A stretch of DNA of 64,000 nt from Butyricicoccus_A sp964387535 (GTDB lineage: Bacteria > Bacillota > Clostridia > Oscillospirales > Butyricicoccaceae). A program made the translations under genes and the position numbers. Location of the stretch: assembly GCA_964387535.1 (NCBI GenBank), contig CAYLXH010000001.1:1-64000 (forward strand), read 5' to 3'. Below are positions 49,548-58,330 of the stretch, one piece after another. Under the pieces are notes generated by a model. That model was not told the origin of the DNA, did no database searches, and worked only from the letters and a program-made list of their open reading frames with translations. Position 1 is the stretch's first letter. The number at the start of each line of letters is the position of its first letter.

Positions 49548-49579
49548 AAAAAAGCAGGAGCGAGCACCGCTCACTCCTG
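49548..49579 (-). terminator. intrinsic terminator of rmlA abutting the next ribosome site
   Basis: CAGGAGCGAGC (49555-49565) with GCTCACTCCTG (49569-49579), one mismatch, followed on the minus strand by CTTTTTTAGGAGG; the last bases are the Shine-Dalgarno site of the phosphatase gene. Confidence 0.8.
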
Positions 49580-49591
49580 TTGTTTTTCCCT

Positions 49592-50455
49592 TTATTCCAT
49601 ACAGAGCAAATACTGCCCATACAGGGTCTTGCCCAATTTGGCTCCCTGTTCGTGAACCTGCTGCGTCGTGAGCAAGCCGCGTTGAAGCGCAATTTCCTCC
49701 GGACACGCAATGTAACGGCCCGTTCGGTGCTGTACCTCGCGAACACGATTTGCCGCCTCCAACAGGCTCTCCGCCGTTCCGGCGTCCATCCAGACAAAAT
49801 CCTTTGCCAGCGGTGTGACATGCAGCTGTCCGCGGCGCAGGTACTCCAAATTCACATCGGTGATCTCCAGCTCACCGCGTGCAGACGGCTTGAGATTCCG
49901 GGCGATTTCCACTACCTGATGGTCATAAAAATACAGCCCCGGGATGATGTAATTCGATTTTGGGAAGCGCGGCTTTTCCTCGATGCTGATCGCGCAGCCC
50001 TGTTCATCAAACTCTACGACACCAAACGCGCGCGGATCGTCCACATGATAGCCAAACACCGAGGCGCCCTCCGTTCTCTGCTTGGCCTCTTCGAGAAACG
50101 CATACTGTCGGCTTTCATCGTAAAAAATGTTATCTCCCAGCACCAGGCACACCGAATCGCCCTGAATAAACGACTCTGCCACCAGAAATGCATCTGCAAT
50201 TCCCCGCGGCACATTCTGAACCCGGTACTGAATGTGTACCCCAAACGCACTGCCGTCCCCCAACAGCTTTTCAAACGTCTCCTCTTCGTCCGGAGGAATA
50301 ATTACTAAAACATCCCTAATTCCAGCATGAAGCAATATTGACAACGGATAATAGATCAGCGGCTTATCGTAGACCGGAAGCAGCGGTTTGCATACTGGCT
50401 TAGTCATCGGATACAAACGCGTACCCTTTCCTGCCGCGAGAATGATACCTTTCAT
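49592..50455 (-). CDS. rmlA: glucose-1-phosphate thymidylyltransferase
   Basis: 287 residues, normal RmlA length. GIILAAGKGTRLYPMTKPVCK (nucleotide loop, residues 3-20) and VLGDNIFYD near 106 (metal-binding Asp), EEKPRFPKSNY near 159 and DAGTAESLLEA near 223 are family signatures. Makes dTDP-glucose from dTTP and glucose-1-phosphate. Its usual partners rmlB, rmlC and rmlD are absent here. GAGGGG precedes the ATG; consensus promoter upstream. Confidence 0.95.
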   Translation of the reverse strand: MKGIILAAGKGTRLYPMTKPVCKPLLPVYDKPLIYYPLSILLHAGIRDVLVIIPPDEEETFEKLLGDGSAFGVHIQYRVQNVPRGIADAFLVAESFIQGDSVCLVLGDNIFYDESRQYAFLEEAKQRTEGASVFGYHVDDPRAFGVVEFDEQGCAISIEEKPRFPKSNYIIPGLYFYDHQVVEIARNLKPSARGELEITDVNLEYLRRGQLHVTPLAKDFVWMDAGTAESLLEAANRVREVQHRTGRYIACPEEIALQRGLLTTQQVHEQGAKLGKTLYGQYLLCME

Positions 50456-50500
50456 CTCGTTCCCCTCTCTCTGACTTCCTTGTTTTATCCTTCCGATTCT

Positions 50501-50530
50501 ATTATACGGTTCTCCTTTTCAAACTGTCAA
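50501..50530 (-). promoter_or_regulatory. strong sigma-A promoter of rmlA
   Basis: Minus strand: TTGACA (50530-50525), 18-base spacer, TATAAT (50506-50501); both hexamers are perfect consensus. Confidence 0.9.
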
Positions 50531-50560
50531 GATTTTACTGCTTGTTTTTTGCCTTGCTTT

Positions 50561-51505
50561 CTAAAGAAGCCCCATCGTTCGCAGCAAAAAAATCCATCCG
50601 GTCAGCGTAACCGAAGAGAGCAGTGTTGTCAAAACTACAATACTGGAGGTTAGTTCCCCATCATTGTCCATATTTTTCGCCATAATATAGCACGATACCG
50701 TCGTTGGAGAGCCAACCATAATCAAAATTGCAATCATTTCCGCACCGTGGAAGCCACATGCAATGGCAATGGGCAAAAACAGCGCCGGAAGAGCAATCAG
50801 TTTGATGCCGGCGGCTACTGTTGTCAGCCGGAAGCGGGATAACGCACTTCGCCCTTCAAATCCGGCGCCCACAACCAGCAGCGCAATTGGTGTAGCTGTC
50901 GCCGCGATGCTTGTGACTGTTTTCATCGGAATGATCGGGATTGATATGCCAAAAAGCGAGAACGGCACACCAGCCAGAATGCCCAGAATAATCGGATTTC
51001 TGAGTACGTTGCTGCACGCCGCGCGAATCGCTCCGCTCCCTTTAACCCGGTGTTTCGCTGAAAACGTCAAGATAATAACAGAATAAATGTTAAACAGCGG
51101 AACAGCCGCAACGATCATCATCGGCGTCAGACCGGCATCCCCATAGATATTTTCTACAAAGGCAATCCCGAGCACGGCCGCACTGCTTCGCACAGCGGCC
51201 TGAGAAAACGCTCCGACCAGATCTTTTTCCCGTATCCACACTGCCGCCAGCGCCCACACACCGAGGAACATCACCGTTGTGACCACCATGCAGTAAATCA
51301 CAAACGCCGGCTGAAAGTCTGACCGCAGATTGGTCTGTGCAATGTCGCGAAAGAGCAGCAGCGGCAACGCAACCTTAAAGACATATCGGTTTGCCACCGC
51401 GCAGAACTCCTCATTCAGCATGCCAATCCGACGCAGAACATATCCCACCACCATGACCAGGAACACCGGCATGGTCGCATTCAGACTAAACAGAAATGCA
51501 CTCAC
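50561..51505 (-). CDS. AEC-family (auxin efflux carrier type) permease
   Basis: 314 residues, about ten membrane helices. The N-terminal TMPVFLVMVVGYVLRRIGML and late SPTTVSCYIMAKNMD near 265 are typical for the AEC family, whose bacterial members carry malate/malonate or unknown organic anions. The start is GTG (51505), one base after the stop of the upstream DMT gene, so translation is probably coupled. No clear terminator before the rmlA promoter. Confidence 0.9.
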   Translation of the reverse strand: MSAFLFSLNATMPVFLVMVVGYVLRRIGMLNEEFCAVANRYVFKVALPLLLFRDIAQTNLRSDFQPAFVIYCMVVTTVMFLGVWALAAVWIREKDLVGAFSQAAVRSSAAVLGIAFVENIYGDAGLTPMMIVAAVPLFNIYSVIILTFSAKHRVKGSGAIRAACSNVLRNPIILGILAGVPFSLFGISIPIIPMKTVTSIAATATPIALLVVGAGFEGRSALSRFRLTTVAAGIKLIALPALFLPIAIACGFHGAEMIAILIMVGSPTTVSCYIMAKNMDNDGELTSSIVVLTTLLSSVTLTGWIFLLRTMGLL

Positions 51506-51506
51506 G

Positions 51507-52406
51507 TCAACACCCTGTCTGCTGCGGGGACAGTCTGTGCTCTGGACGGTTCATCATCCAGATGGCAGACAATACCAGCACAATCCCCAGAACGGTCCAC
51601 ACAGTCATGGGGTCACCAAACGCAAGAATTCCAACCACCGTGCCGACCAGCGGTTCCGTCGTCGCCAAAATGGCCGCACGCCCAGCGGTAATCCCATTTA
51701 AACCATAGGTATAAAGTAAAAACGGCGCAATGGTACAGAACAACGCCAGAGCAACACCCTCCACAATGGCCAGCGGATGAACTATGGTAACGCTCACGCA
51801 CTCACCCAACGTAAACGGAAGCGTTGCCAGGCCGGCAAACAAGAACGTATAAAACGTAACGGTCTCTGTCGTGTACTTTTTGAGTGCAATCTTTCCCATA
51901 ATGCTGTACAACCCATAGAACATCCCTGCTCCCAGACCGGTGAGAACAAACAATCCAGGCACAGCCTCTACCTCAGAAAATACACCGGTAACACAGGCGC
52001 AGCCCACCACCGTCAGCAACAGGGCAACTCCCTTGCTTTTCGACAGCGGCTCGCGGAAAAACAGGAACGCCATCAACGTGACAAACACCGGCGAAGTATA
52101 CAGCAGCAGCGCAGCCACAGCGACGCTGGTGTGCATCAGTGTAACAAAGTAGCACAGATTAAACATGGTGACACTGACAATTCCCGTTCCAAGGAACATC
52201 CATAGATCCCTCCAGGAAATACGCAGCAGATCCCGCTTACGGATGAACAAGAACACACCGAACAGGATCGCCGACAGCACATTGCGGTAGCACACAATCG
52301 CCAAAGAACTCATTCCGCAATCATTCAGACCGTGGACAAACAGGACAATCAGTCCCCACAGCGCACCTCCACTCAGTACCATTGCACTGGAACGACGACT
52401 ATTCAA
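51507..52406 (-). CDS. DMT-superfamily permease, EamA type
   Basis: 299 residues with ten membrane helices and two EamA repeats (ALWGLIVLFVHGL near 15; TEPLVGTVVGILAFGDP near 250). The start is TTG at 52406, supported by AAGGAGG eight bases upstream; the ATG within that spacer is out of frame. Paired with the AEC permease downstream, suggesting a shared substrate or pathway. Substrate unknown. Confidence 0.88.
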   Translation of the reverse strand: MNSRRSSAMVLSGGALWGLIVLFVHGLNDCGMSSLAIVCYRNVLSAILFGVFLFIRKRDLLRISWRDLWMFLGTGIVSVTMFNLCYFVTLMHTSVAVAALLLYTSPVFVTLMAFLFFREPLSKSKGVALLLTVVGCACVTGVFSEVEAVPGLFVLTGLGAGMFYGLYSIMGKIALKKYTTETVTFYTFLFAGLATLPFTLGECVSVTIVHPLAIVEGVALALFCTIAPFLLYTYGLNGITAGRAAILATTEPLVGTVVGILAFGDPMTVWTVLGIVLVLSAIWMMNRPEHRLSPQQTGC

Positions 52407-52450
52407 CCCATATCCCTCCTTGTCGGGAACACATTCCCAATCAACTACCG

Positions 52451-52456
52451 ATTATA
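52451..52456 (-). promoter_or_regulatory. extended -10 promoter of the DMT/AEC operon
   Basis: TGC-TATAAT on the minus strand (TATAAT at 52456-52451). The -35 is poor; the TG extension may compensate. Confidence 0.55.
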
Positions 52457-52533
52457 GCAGACTTGCCCGGCAAAGTACAGACTTCTTTGCCCCGAATACC
52501 TCTTCTTTTTTGTCCCACATATACCATTGCAGT

Positions 52534-52566
52534 AAAAAAGCAGAGAGTGGTTTTCCCACTCTCTGC
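52534..52566 (-). terminator. intrinsic terminator of the envelope gene group
   Basis: 11-bp perfect stem GCAGAGAGTGG/CCACTCTCTGC, 5-base loop, minus-strand tail TTTTTTAC. Confidence 0.92.
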
Positions 52567-52586
52567 ATCCGTTCTCTCATACTGGA

Positions 52587-53999
52587 TTACAGCATGCGCG
52601 TTCCGTCCAGATCGTCCGGCTCGGCTTCCATCCCTGCTTCGGTCTCCGCAGCAGACGCATCCGCGTCAAAAATCTCCTGCTGCGTTTCCCGGAATTCCTG
52701 CGGTGCACCGGCGGCAAAGACCTGCGTGTCCTCCTCAGCCGGTTCCGGATCCTCGACCGGAATGGTACGCATGGTAATTCCCTCTGCGGTTTCCTCCGCC
52801 TCCTCACGATCCTTCTGGGTCAGCGGACGAGTCGCATCCAGCTCCTCCTCATAGTCTGTCAGAATCACTGTCGCCTCTTCGTCCGGCTCATATTCCTGGC
52901 TAACCCTCTCCGGCACCGGGCGCAATGCGCCAACCAGTGTGACGATCATCAGGATCGCAAAGACCGCGCAGCCAACCACATCAAATCCAGTGGCCGGAAG
53001 ATCCGACAGATTCCACTGCGCATAGGTCATGTAACCGCAGTACAACAGCATAACGGCAAACGCGCACAGCATCGGCTTGTACTGCCGTCCGCGATAACAC
53101 AGCAGTGCAACCAGCAATACCAGCTCAAAATGCTCCGTCTGGCATACTACCGTCAAGCAAACCGCAATCAAAAGCAATATCGGACTGATGCCGACCAGCC
53201 CCCGCAGCAGCGGATTTTCAATGACTGGTCCTGCCGGCTTTTTCTTCTTTTCCCGCCGTTTCTTCTGTTTGGTCGCAAAAGCTGTCTCCTCCGCTGCGCC
53301 GTCCGACGGTATCGTGCTGTCGTTGACCGCTCCTTCCTCCCCTTCTGGCTTCGCCGGCTGTCTCCGGAATCCCGGTGATGTACGGCGGCGATTGGTGACA
53401 AACTGGACTACAATGCCAGCTGCACTCAACACCGCACCGACGAGCAGCTGCATCGTCGTGCTGTTGGTCATTCCCGTCAGCATCAGAATCTGTGGAGCCG
53501 CAAGGAAACCACCCAGACCGGTCAGGATAATCATCACTGGCTTGAGGAACAGCACACCTGCCACGCCAAACAATACGGCACAAGCCGCCAGAATGACGAA
53601 AAACATCATGCTGTCTGAATCATTCGGTCCCAGGCCAACCGCAATCGCCGGCACACTGCCCAGCAACGCGCCAAAGCTCGCACAGACAACAAAGACCATC
53701 ACATGATATAGATGGAAAAATAAGTACCCCACTAGAAGAGCTCCGACCACACCGGCTAGAAGCGCTCCCATATCGCTCAGCGCAGAGGGCAGATAGCTCG
53801 CTGCAACAAACGCACACAGCGCACCGCCGATCGCCGCTCCTATCAGTCCGCACACCCAACGTGCCAAACGGTATCCCAGAAAGCAGCACAGCAATCCCAC
53901 CACCAGCAGCGCGATTGCACCAGCGCTGGTAGCCTGTATGGTTTCATATCCATTCATTACCCATGAGACCATTGTATCCAGTATGGAACTCATCATCAT
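52587..53999 (-). CDS. polytopic membrane protein with DUF4203-like core and acidic tail
   Basis: 470 residues. Seven or so glycine/alanine-rich helices in residues 25-205 resemble DUF4203/TMEM198-type proteins (YRLARWVCGLIGAAIGGALC). A basic/acidic cytoplasmic loop (about 208-262) separates them from a second membrane block (about 270-370); the last 100 residues are very acidic and low in complexity. The ATG at 53999 is preferred over a GTG three codons upstream because AGGAGG lies eight bases before it. Last gene after YARHG and amidase genes; role in the envelope is an inference. Confidence 0.72.
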   Translation of the reverse strand: MMMSSILDTMVSWVMNGYETIQATSAGAIALLVVGLLCCFLGYRLARWVCGLIGAAIGGALCAFVAASYLPSALSDMGALLAGVVGALLVGYLFFHLYHVMVFVVCASFGALLGSVPAIAVGLGPNDSDSMMFFVILAACAVLFGVAGVLFLKPVMIILTGLGGFLAAPQILMLTGMTNSTTMQLLVGAVLSAAGIVVQFVTNRRRTSPGFRRQPAKPEGEEGAVNDSTIPSDGAAEETAFATKQKKRREKKKKPAGPVIENPLLRGLVGISPILLLIAVCLTVVCQTEHFELVLLVALLCYRGRQYKPMLCAFAVMLLYCGYMTYAQWNLSDLPATGFDVVGCAVFAILMIVTLVGALRPVPERVSQEYEPDEEATVILTDYEEELDATRPLTQKDREEAEETAEGITMRTIPVEDPEPAEEDTQVFAAGAPQEFRETQQEIFDADASAAETEAGMEAEPDDLDGTRML

Positions 54000-54025
54000 T
54001 GTATGCACCTCCTAATCAGAAAACG

Positions 54026-54862
54026 TCATGCCTGCTCAAGCAGCCATGTCTCCGCTCCTTTTGCTATTCCTTTTGCCAGTTTTTTTCTGTACTCTTCGGT
54101 CGCCATCCGCTCGTCTTCCTCCGGATTGCTCAGGAAGCCCATCTCGACCAGAACCGTCGGTACTTCCGACCAGTTGAATCCCGTGAGATCACTGCGTTCT
54201 ACCAGCCCGCGATCCTGTGCACCGGTCGCTTTTACCATCGCTTCCTGGATACATTCCGCCGCGGCGCGGCTGGGCTGTGCAATCTCCGGCGTTCCGAGCA
54301 GATCTCCTGCCGGAATCAGCGTCGAAATCCCGTGCGCAGAGGGATCTTCCGTTCCATCCGCGTGAATGCGGATGCACAGATCCGCGTTTGCCTGATTGGC
54401 AATCTGAGCGCGTTCAATATTGCTCACTGTCGCTTCCTGCGTTTCCCGGGTCATGACAACGGTTGCGCCACGTTGTTCCAATCGTTTTTTTACGAGCTGG
54501 GCCACCGCCAGATTCAGCTCCTCCTCTGTCTGAGCCGCTCCCGACGCGCCGCTGACATAGGCCGGCTTGACCTCGTCTGATTTTGGAGAAATCGCCTCGG
54601 ATTTCGACTCCGTCGTGATACCGTGACCGGGATCCAGACAAACCACATAGCCTTCCAACGGCAATTCCTGCTCGGTTTCCACTTCCTCCTGGTCAATTGG
54701 CGGATCGGTCATCGCAGAACCCATCGGTGCGGACCCTGCCGCGTCCTGTTGTGGAGCACTTCCTGACAGCTGCACCGACGATTCCTGCAGCAGGAATGGG
54801 TTGCTGCACCCGCACAGCACTGCTGCCAGCAGCGGTAGGCTGAGCCAACGCATCATCGCCAT
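54026..54862 (-). CDS. N-acetylmuramoyl-L-alanine amidase, lipoprotein
   Basis: 278 residues. Type-II signal with lipobox LCGC (lipid Cys19). Linker to about 68, then Amidase_3: Zn ligands His80 (LDPGHG), Glu115 (EEELNLAV) and His167 (IRIHADG), catalytic Glu near 240 in VEMGFLSN. Cuts the amide between MurNAc and the stem peptide, anchored on the outer face of the membrane. Start overlaps the YARHG gene; GGAG precedes the ATG at 54862. Confidence 0.93.
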   Translation of the reverse strand: MAMMRWLSLPLLAAVLCGCSNPFLLQESSVQLSGSAPQQDAAGSAPMGSAMTDPPIDQEEVETEQELPLEGYVVCLDPGHGITTESKSEAISPKSDEVKPAYVSGASGAAQTEEELNLAVAQLVKKRLEQRGATVVMTRETQEATVSNIERAQIANQANADLCIRIHADGTEDPSAHGISTLIPAGDLLGTPEIAQPSRAAAECIQEAMVKATGAQDRGLVERSDLTGFNWSEVPTVLVEMGFLSNPEEDERMATEEYRKKLAKGIAKGAETWLLEQA

Positions 54863-55563
54863 CCCATCGACTCCTCATACGCAACAATCGTATTCACGTT
54901 CGCTTTCTCAATCGAGTTGAGGCGCGCTGTCACCGTGGATTCTGTGCAGCTGCTGTCGCGCACATACCACGATTTATTGGCAAAATAGTTCTGCCACCGC
55001 TCCGTGGTGAATGCATAACCATGGCGGGCATAGATCTCATTACGAATGGCCGCCACGGTATCCTGTCCCAAACCGGTTAAATCGGACGATGAAATGTACT
55101 GTGTGTCTGTGGGCCACAGATACCCCGAGCTCTTTACCTTACTATAATAATCGTCCGTGTGGTTGGTTGTATTATAGTAATAATAATTATTCACCGTCGT
55201 CTCCGTCGTCGATTCCGACTCTTTGGACTCCTCTTTTTCGCTCTTCGTCTCTTCCTTTGTCTCTGTCTGTTCGTCATTCGTTTGGCCTGCCGCCTGCACG
55301 GCCTGCTGCTCTGCCTGGATTGCTGCCATCTGAGCCTGCTGCTTTCCCCGGGTCAACACCGTAAAGCAGACAATGGCCGCCACTGCAACCACCGCGATCA
55401 GTGCAATCACGGCAATAATAATCCCATTGCTGTTTCGCCTCGGCGGCACGGAAAGGCCATAGCCAGACTGAGGACGCGCTGCCGTCTGCTGCACATGGGC
55501 ACCACACGCGGCACAGAACTCCGCTCCATCCGGGATACGGGCACCGCAATTTTTACAGTACAT
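54853..55563 (-). CDS. zinc-ribbon membrane protein with YARHG domain
   Basis: 236 residues. N-terminal zinc ribbon (CKNCGARIPDGAEFCAACG, residues 3-21), membrane helix (about 48-70), a long charged, Gln/Glu-rich stalk that ends in NNYYYYN (about 75-130), and an extracytoplasmic YARHG domain (RNEIYARHGYAF near 185). YARHG proteins are common surface proteins of clostridia, possibly wall binding. Start at 55563 has GGGAGG eight bases upstream. First gene of a three-gene unit with the amidase. Confidence 0.9.
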   Translation of the reverse strand: MYCKNCGARIPDGAEFCAACGAHVQQTAARPQSGYGLSVPPRRNSNGIIIAVIALIAVVAVAAIVCFTVLTRGKQQAQMAAIQAEQQAVQAAGQTNDEQTETKEETKSEKEESKESESTTETTVNNYYYYNTTNHTDDYYSKVKSSGYLWPTDTQYISSSDLTGLGQDTVAAIRNEIYARHGYAFTTERWQNYFANKSWYVRDSSCTESTVTARLNSIEKANVNTIVAYEESMGWR

Positions 55564-55610
55564 AAGAAAATCCTCCCAAACTCTTATTCTCCTATACAAA
55601 ATCCAGAATA

Positions 55611-55639
55611 ATTATAACATATCTGTCTGTTCTTGTCAC
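55611..55639 (-). promoter_or_regulatory. promoter of the YARHG/amidase operon
   Basis: Minus strand: GTGACA (55639-55634), 17-base spacer, TATAAT (55616-55611). Confidence 0.75.
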
Positions 55640-55702
55640 GTTTTCCCGCAAACTTGATGCCACGCCGCCATACTTTCCACAAATTTTCCTCTCACAATCT
55701 CT

Positions 55703-55755
55703 CAAAAAGACGACAGACACCGGCTGACATTCTCCCAAAGTCAGCCGGTGTCTGT
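55703..55755 (-). terminator. intrinsic terminator of the ATP synthase operon
   Basis: 16-bp stem (55713-55728 with 55740-55755), 11-base loop, minus-strand tail CGTCTTTTTG. 22 bases after the atpC stop. Confidence 0.88.
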
Positions 55756-55777
55756 TCGTTTTGCCCTGCGCGGGCCG

Positions 55778-56047
55778 CTATTTCCCTTCACACCACTGGA
55801 ACGACGGCGTCGTGATACAGACCTCTGTTCTGCCCACCGACACTACTCCTCCTCCGCACTCTGCCTCCCGCTCCCTGCCGGATGACCCGGTCACGCGGCA
55901 GCGCCCACTGCTCAGTGCGGTCGCATACTCCATATGCGAAGCCAGAATCCCAATCTCTCCTTCGACAGACCGCACGATCAGCCTCTGCACCTGCCCATCA
56001 AACGCCATTCCCTCCGGAGTCACAATCTGCAGCGGAAAACTCTGCAT
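55778..56047 (-). CDS. atpC: ATP synthase epsilon subunit, short form
   Basis: 89 residues. Only the N-terminal beta-sandwich is present (FPLQIVTPEGMAFDGQV, GEIGILASHMEYATAL); the C-terminal two-helix domain, which in most bacteria brings the length to about 130-140 and inhibits ATP hydrolysis, is missing. Three bases follow atpD. Last gene of the operon. The stop is followed by the terminator, so the short length is not an artefact of the next gene. Confidence 0.9.
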   Translation of the reverse strand: MQSFPLQIVTPEGMAFDGQVQRLIVRSVEGEIGILASHMEYATALSSGRCRVTGSSGREREAECGGGVVSVGRTEVCITTPSFQWCEGK

Positions 56048-56050
56048 CCT

Positions 56051-57448
56051 TCATCGCTCCTTTTTCGCCTTTTGCACGGCCTCATCAATCGTTCCCACAA
56101 ACAGAAACGCGGACTCCGGAAGATCGTCATGCCGACCTTCCAGAATTTCCCGAAATCCGCGGATGGTTTCCTCTCGAGAAACATACCTTCCCGGAATGCC
56201 GGTAAACTGGCTGGCGACCGCGAAAGACTGTGAGAGAAAGCGCTGGATGCGGCGTGCCCGTGCCACTGTGCGTCGATCCTCCTCAGACAGCTCCTCCATG
56301 CCCATAATGGCAATGATGTCCTGAAGCTCCCGGTACCGCTGCAGCACCTTCTGCACGCCCCGCGCCACCTCGTAATGCTCCTCTCCGACGATTTCCGGCG
56401 ATAGGATCCGGCTGGTCGATTCCAGCGGATCTACCGCCGGATAAATTCCCTGCGCGGCAATGCCTCGGTCCAGAACCGTCGTCGCATCCAGATGCGTAAA
56501 CGTTGCCGCCGGGGCAGGATCCGTCAGGTCGTCCGCCGGCACATACACCGCCTGCACCGAGGTGATGGATCCCCGCCTGGTGGACGTAATCCGTTCCTGC
56601 AGCGCACCCATCTCGGTGGCCAGCGTCGGCTGATAGCCCACTGCCGACGGCATGCGTCCCAGCAGCGCCGACACCTCTGCTCCTGCCTGCGTAAACCGGA
56701 AAATGTTATCAATAAACAGCAGGACGTCCTGCCCCTCCCGGTCGCGGAAATACTCCGCCATCGTCAGACCAGACAGCGCCACCCGCATCCGCGCACCGGG
56801 CGGTTCATTCATCTGGCCATAGACCAATGCGGTTTTGTTCAGCACTCCGGACGCGGTCATCTCTCCGTACAGGTCATTGCCCTCCCGCGTCCGCTCTCCG
56901 ACACCAGCAAACACCGAGATGCCGCCGTGCTGCTTGGCAATGTTATTGATCAGATCCATAATGAGCACGGTTTTTCCAACTCAGGCTCCGCCGAACAGCC
57001 CGATTTTACCGCCCTTTGCGTACGGGCAGATCAGGTCAATGACCTTGATTCCGGTCTCCAGGATATGAATCGTGCCTTCCTGCTCTTCATATGACGGTGC
57101 CGGGCGGTGAATCTCCCAGTACTCCTTCGTGGAAAGCGGTTCTCCGCCATCAATGGGCTGACCCAGCAGATTGAACATCCGTCCGAGCGTCTGCTCTCCC
57201 ACCGGTACGCGAATGGATGCCCCAGTGTCCACTGCCCGCGCACCACGCACCATCCCATTCGTCGCACTCATCGCAATGCACCGCACCGTGCTGTCACCGA
57301 TATGCTGCGCCACCTCCGCCACAACCGTTCCGCTCCCATTCTCTACCTCCAGCGCATGGAGCAGCTCCGGGAGCTGTCCTTCGGAAAACCGCACATCAAT
57401 GACCGGGCCAATCACCTGAACCACCGTTCCGGTTCTTTGCTCGTCCAC
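56051..57448 (-). pseudogene. atpD: ATP synthase beta subunit, interrupted by in-frame TGA in Walker A
   Basis: Both halves together give a normal-length beta subunit: VVQVIGPVIDVRF at the N-terminus, ALVYGQMNEPPGARMRVALSG-type catalytic region (QMNEPPGARMRV), LFIDNIFRFTQAG and the C-terminal helical domain to the end. At 56983-56981 the codon that should be the second-to-last Gly of GGAGVGKT is TGA, so the frame reads GGA-stop-VGKT. No frameshift is present. A GTG at 57448 (AGGAG eight bases upstream) gives the best N-terminus; ATG 57454 is the alternative. The enzyme cannot work without this subunit, so a sequencing error, a very recent mutation or stop read-through must be considered. Confidence 0.92.
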
Positions 57449-57481
57449 ACACATCACTCCTCTCTGCATCCACAACGCGTG

Positions 57482-58318
57482 TCACCGCGCCGCGCCGCTG
57501 ACAATTTCCGTAATCTCCTGCGTAATGGCACTCTGCCGCGCGCGATGATACGCAAGCTGCATCTCTTCCAGCATGTCGGACGCGTTATTGACCGCAGAAT
57601 CCATCGCATTGCTGCGCGCCGCCAACTCCGACGCCCGTGACTGACAGACGGCCTGATAGCATGCGCCCGCGACAGCAGAACCGATCACGGCATCCAGCAC
57701 GGCGCAAGCCGATGGTTCATACACCGTTCGCCCGAGCTCCTCTCGTTCTGGCGACAAAGGCAGAAGGACCTGCACCGTCGGAATCTGCTGAAGCACAGAG
57801 ACAAACCGCGTATATACCACGGTGACCTCTCCCCATCGGCCGCTGCGAAAGCCATCCACCAGCACACGCGCCGCCTCACCACAGTCCTCCACGGTCACCT
57901 CTGACGCCATCTCATACCCACCGATCATCTCATATCCGTGGGCCCGACCGTAGTCTGCTGCGCGGCGCCCGATTGGAAACAGGCACACCGACGACTTGTG
58001 CTCGAACTGTTTCTCCATCGTCCGCACCAAATTGCTGTGAAATCCACCGGCAAGTCCCCGATCCCCCGCTACCATCACGCAGCAGCACTTCGCTCCCACG
58101 GTGCGCGGCTGACACAATGTTGACGCCCGTGCCGAGGGATCCGCCATGAGGCAGCGCAATACGCGCTCCCATGCCCTCTGATAGGCGGCACTGCATGCCA
58201 TCCGCTCCCGCGCACGAGGCAGGGCGGAGGACGCCACCAGCTGCATCGCCCGCGTGATCTGCATCGTATTGCGTATGCTCTTCATGCGCTGTTTTGCCCG
58301 TTTTCTTGACAGTCCCAT
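57482..58318 (-). CDS. atpG: ATP synthase gamma subunit
   Basis: 278 residues, central rotor stalk. N-terminal coiled-coil MKSIRNTMQITRAMQLVAS near residue 12 and C-terminal helix with AMDSAVNNASDMLEEMQLAYH near 243 are conserved. The ATG at 58318 has GAGAGGTG upstream. 12 bases after atpA. Confidence 0.95.
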   Translation of the reverse strand: MGLSRKRAKQRMKSIRNTMQITRAMQLVASSALPRARERMACSAAYQRAWERVLRCLMADPSARASTLCQPRTVGAKCCCVMVAGDRGLAGGFHSNLVRTMEKQFEHKSSVCLFPIGRRAADYGRAHGYEMIGGYEMASEVTVEDCGEAARVLVDGFRSGRWGEVTVVYTRFVSVLQQIPTVQVLLPLSPEREELGRTVYEPSACAVLDAVIGSAVAGACYQAVCQSRASELAARSNAMDSAVNNASDMLEEMQLAYHRARQSAITQEITEIVSGAAR

Positions 58319-58330
58319 GATCTGCACCTC

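Noticed and set aside
49592..50455. Start of a dTDP-rhamnose or capsule gene cluster
   Set aside because: rmlB, rmlC, rmlD and glycosyltransferases are absent; neighbours are permeases and a phosphatase.
56981..56983. TGA read as glycine throughout the genome (as in Gracilibacteria/SR1)
   Set aside because: Many genes in the window end in TGA, including ATGA overlaps in the B12 and atp operons, so TGA is an ordinary stop codon here.
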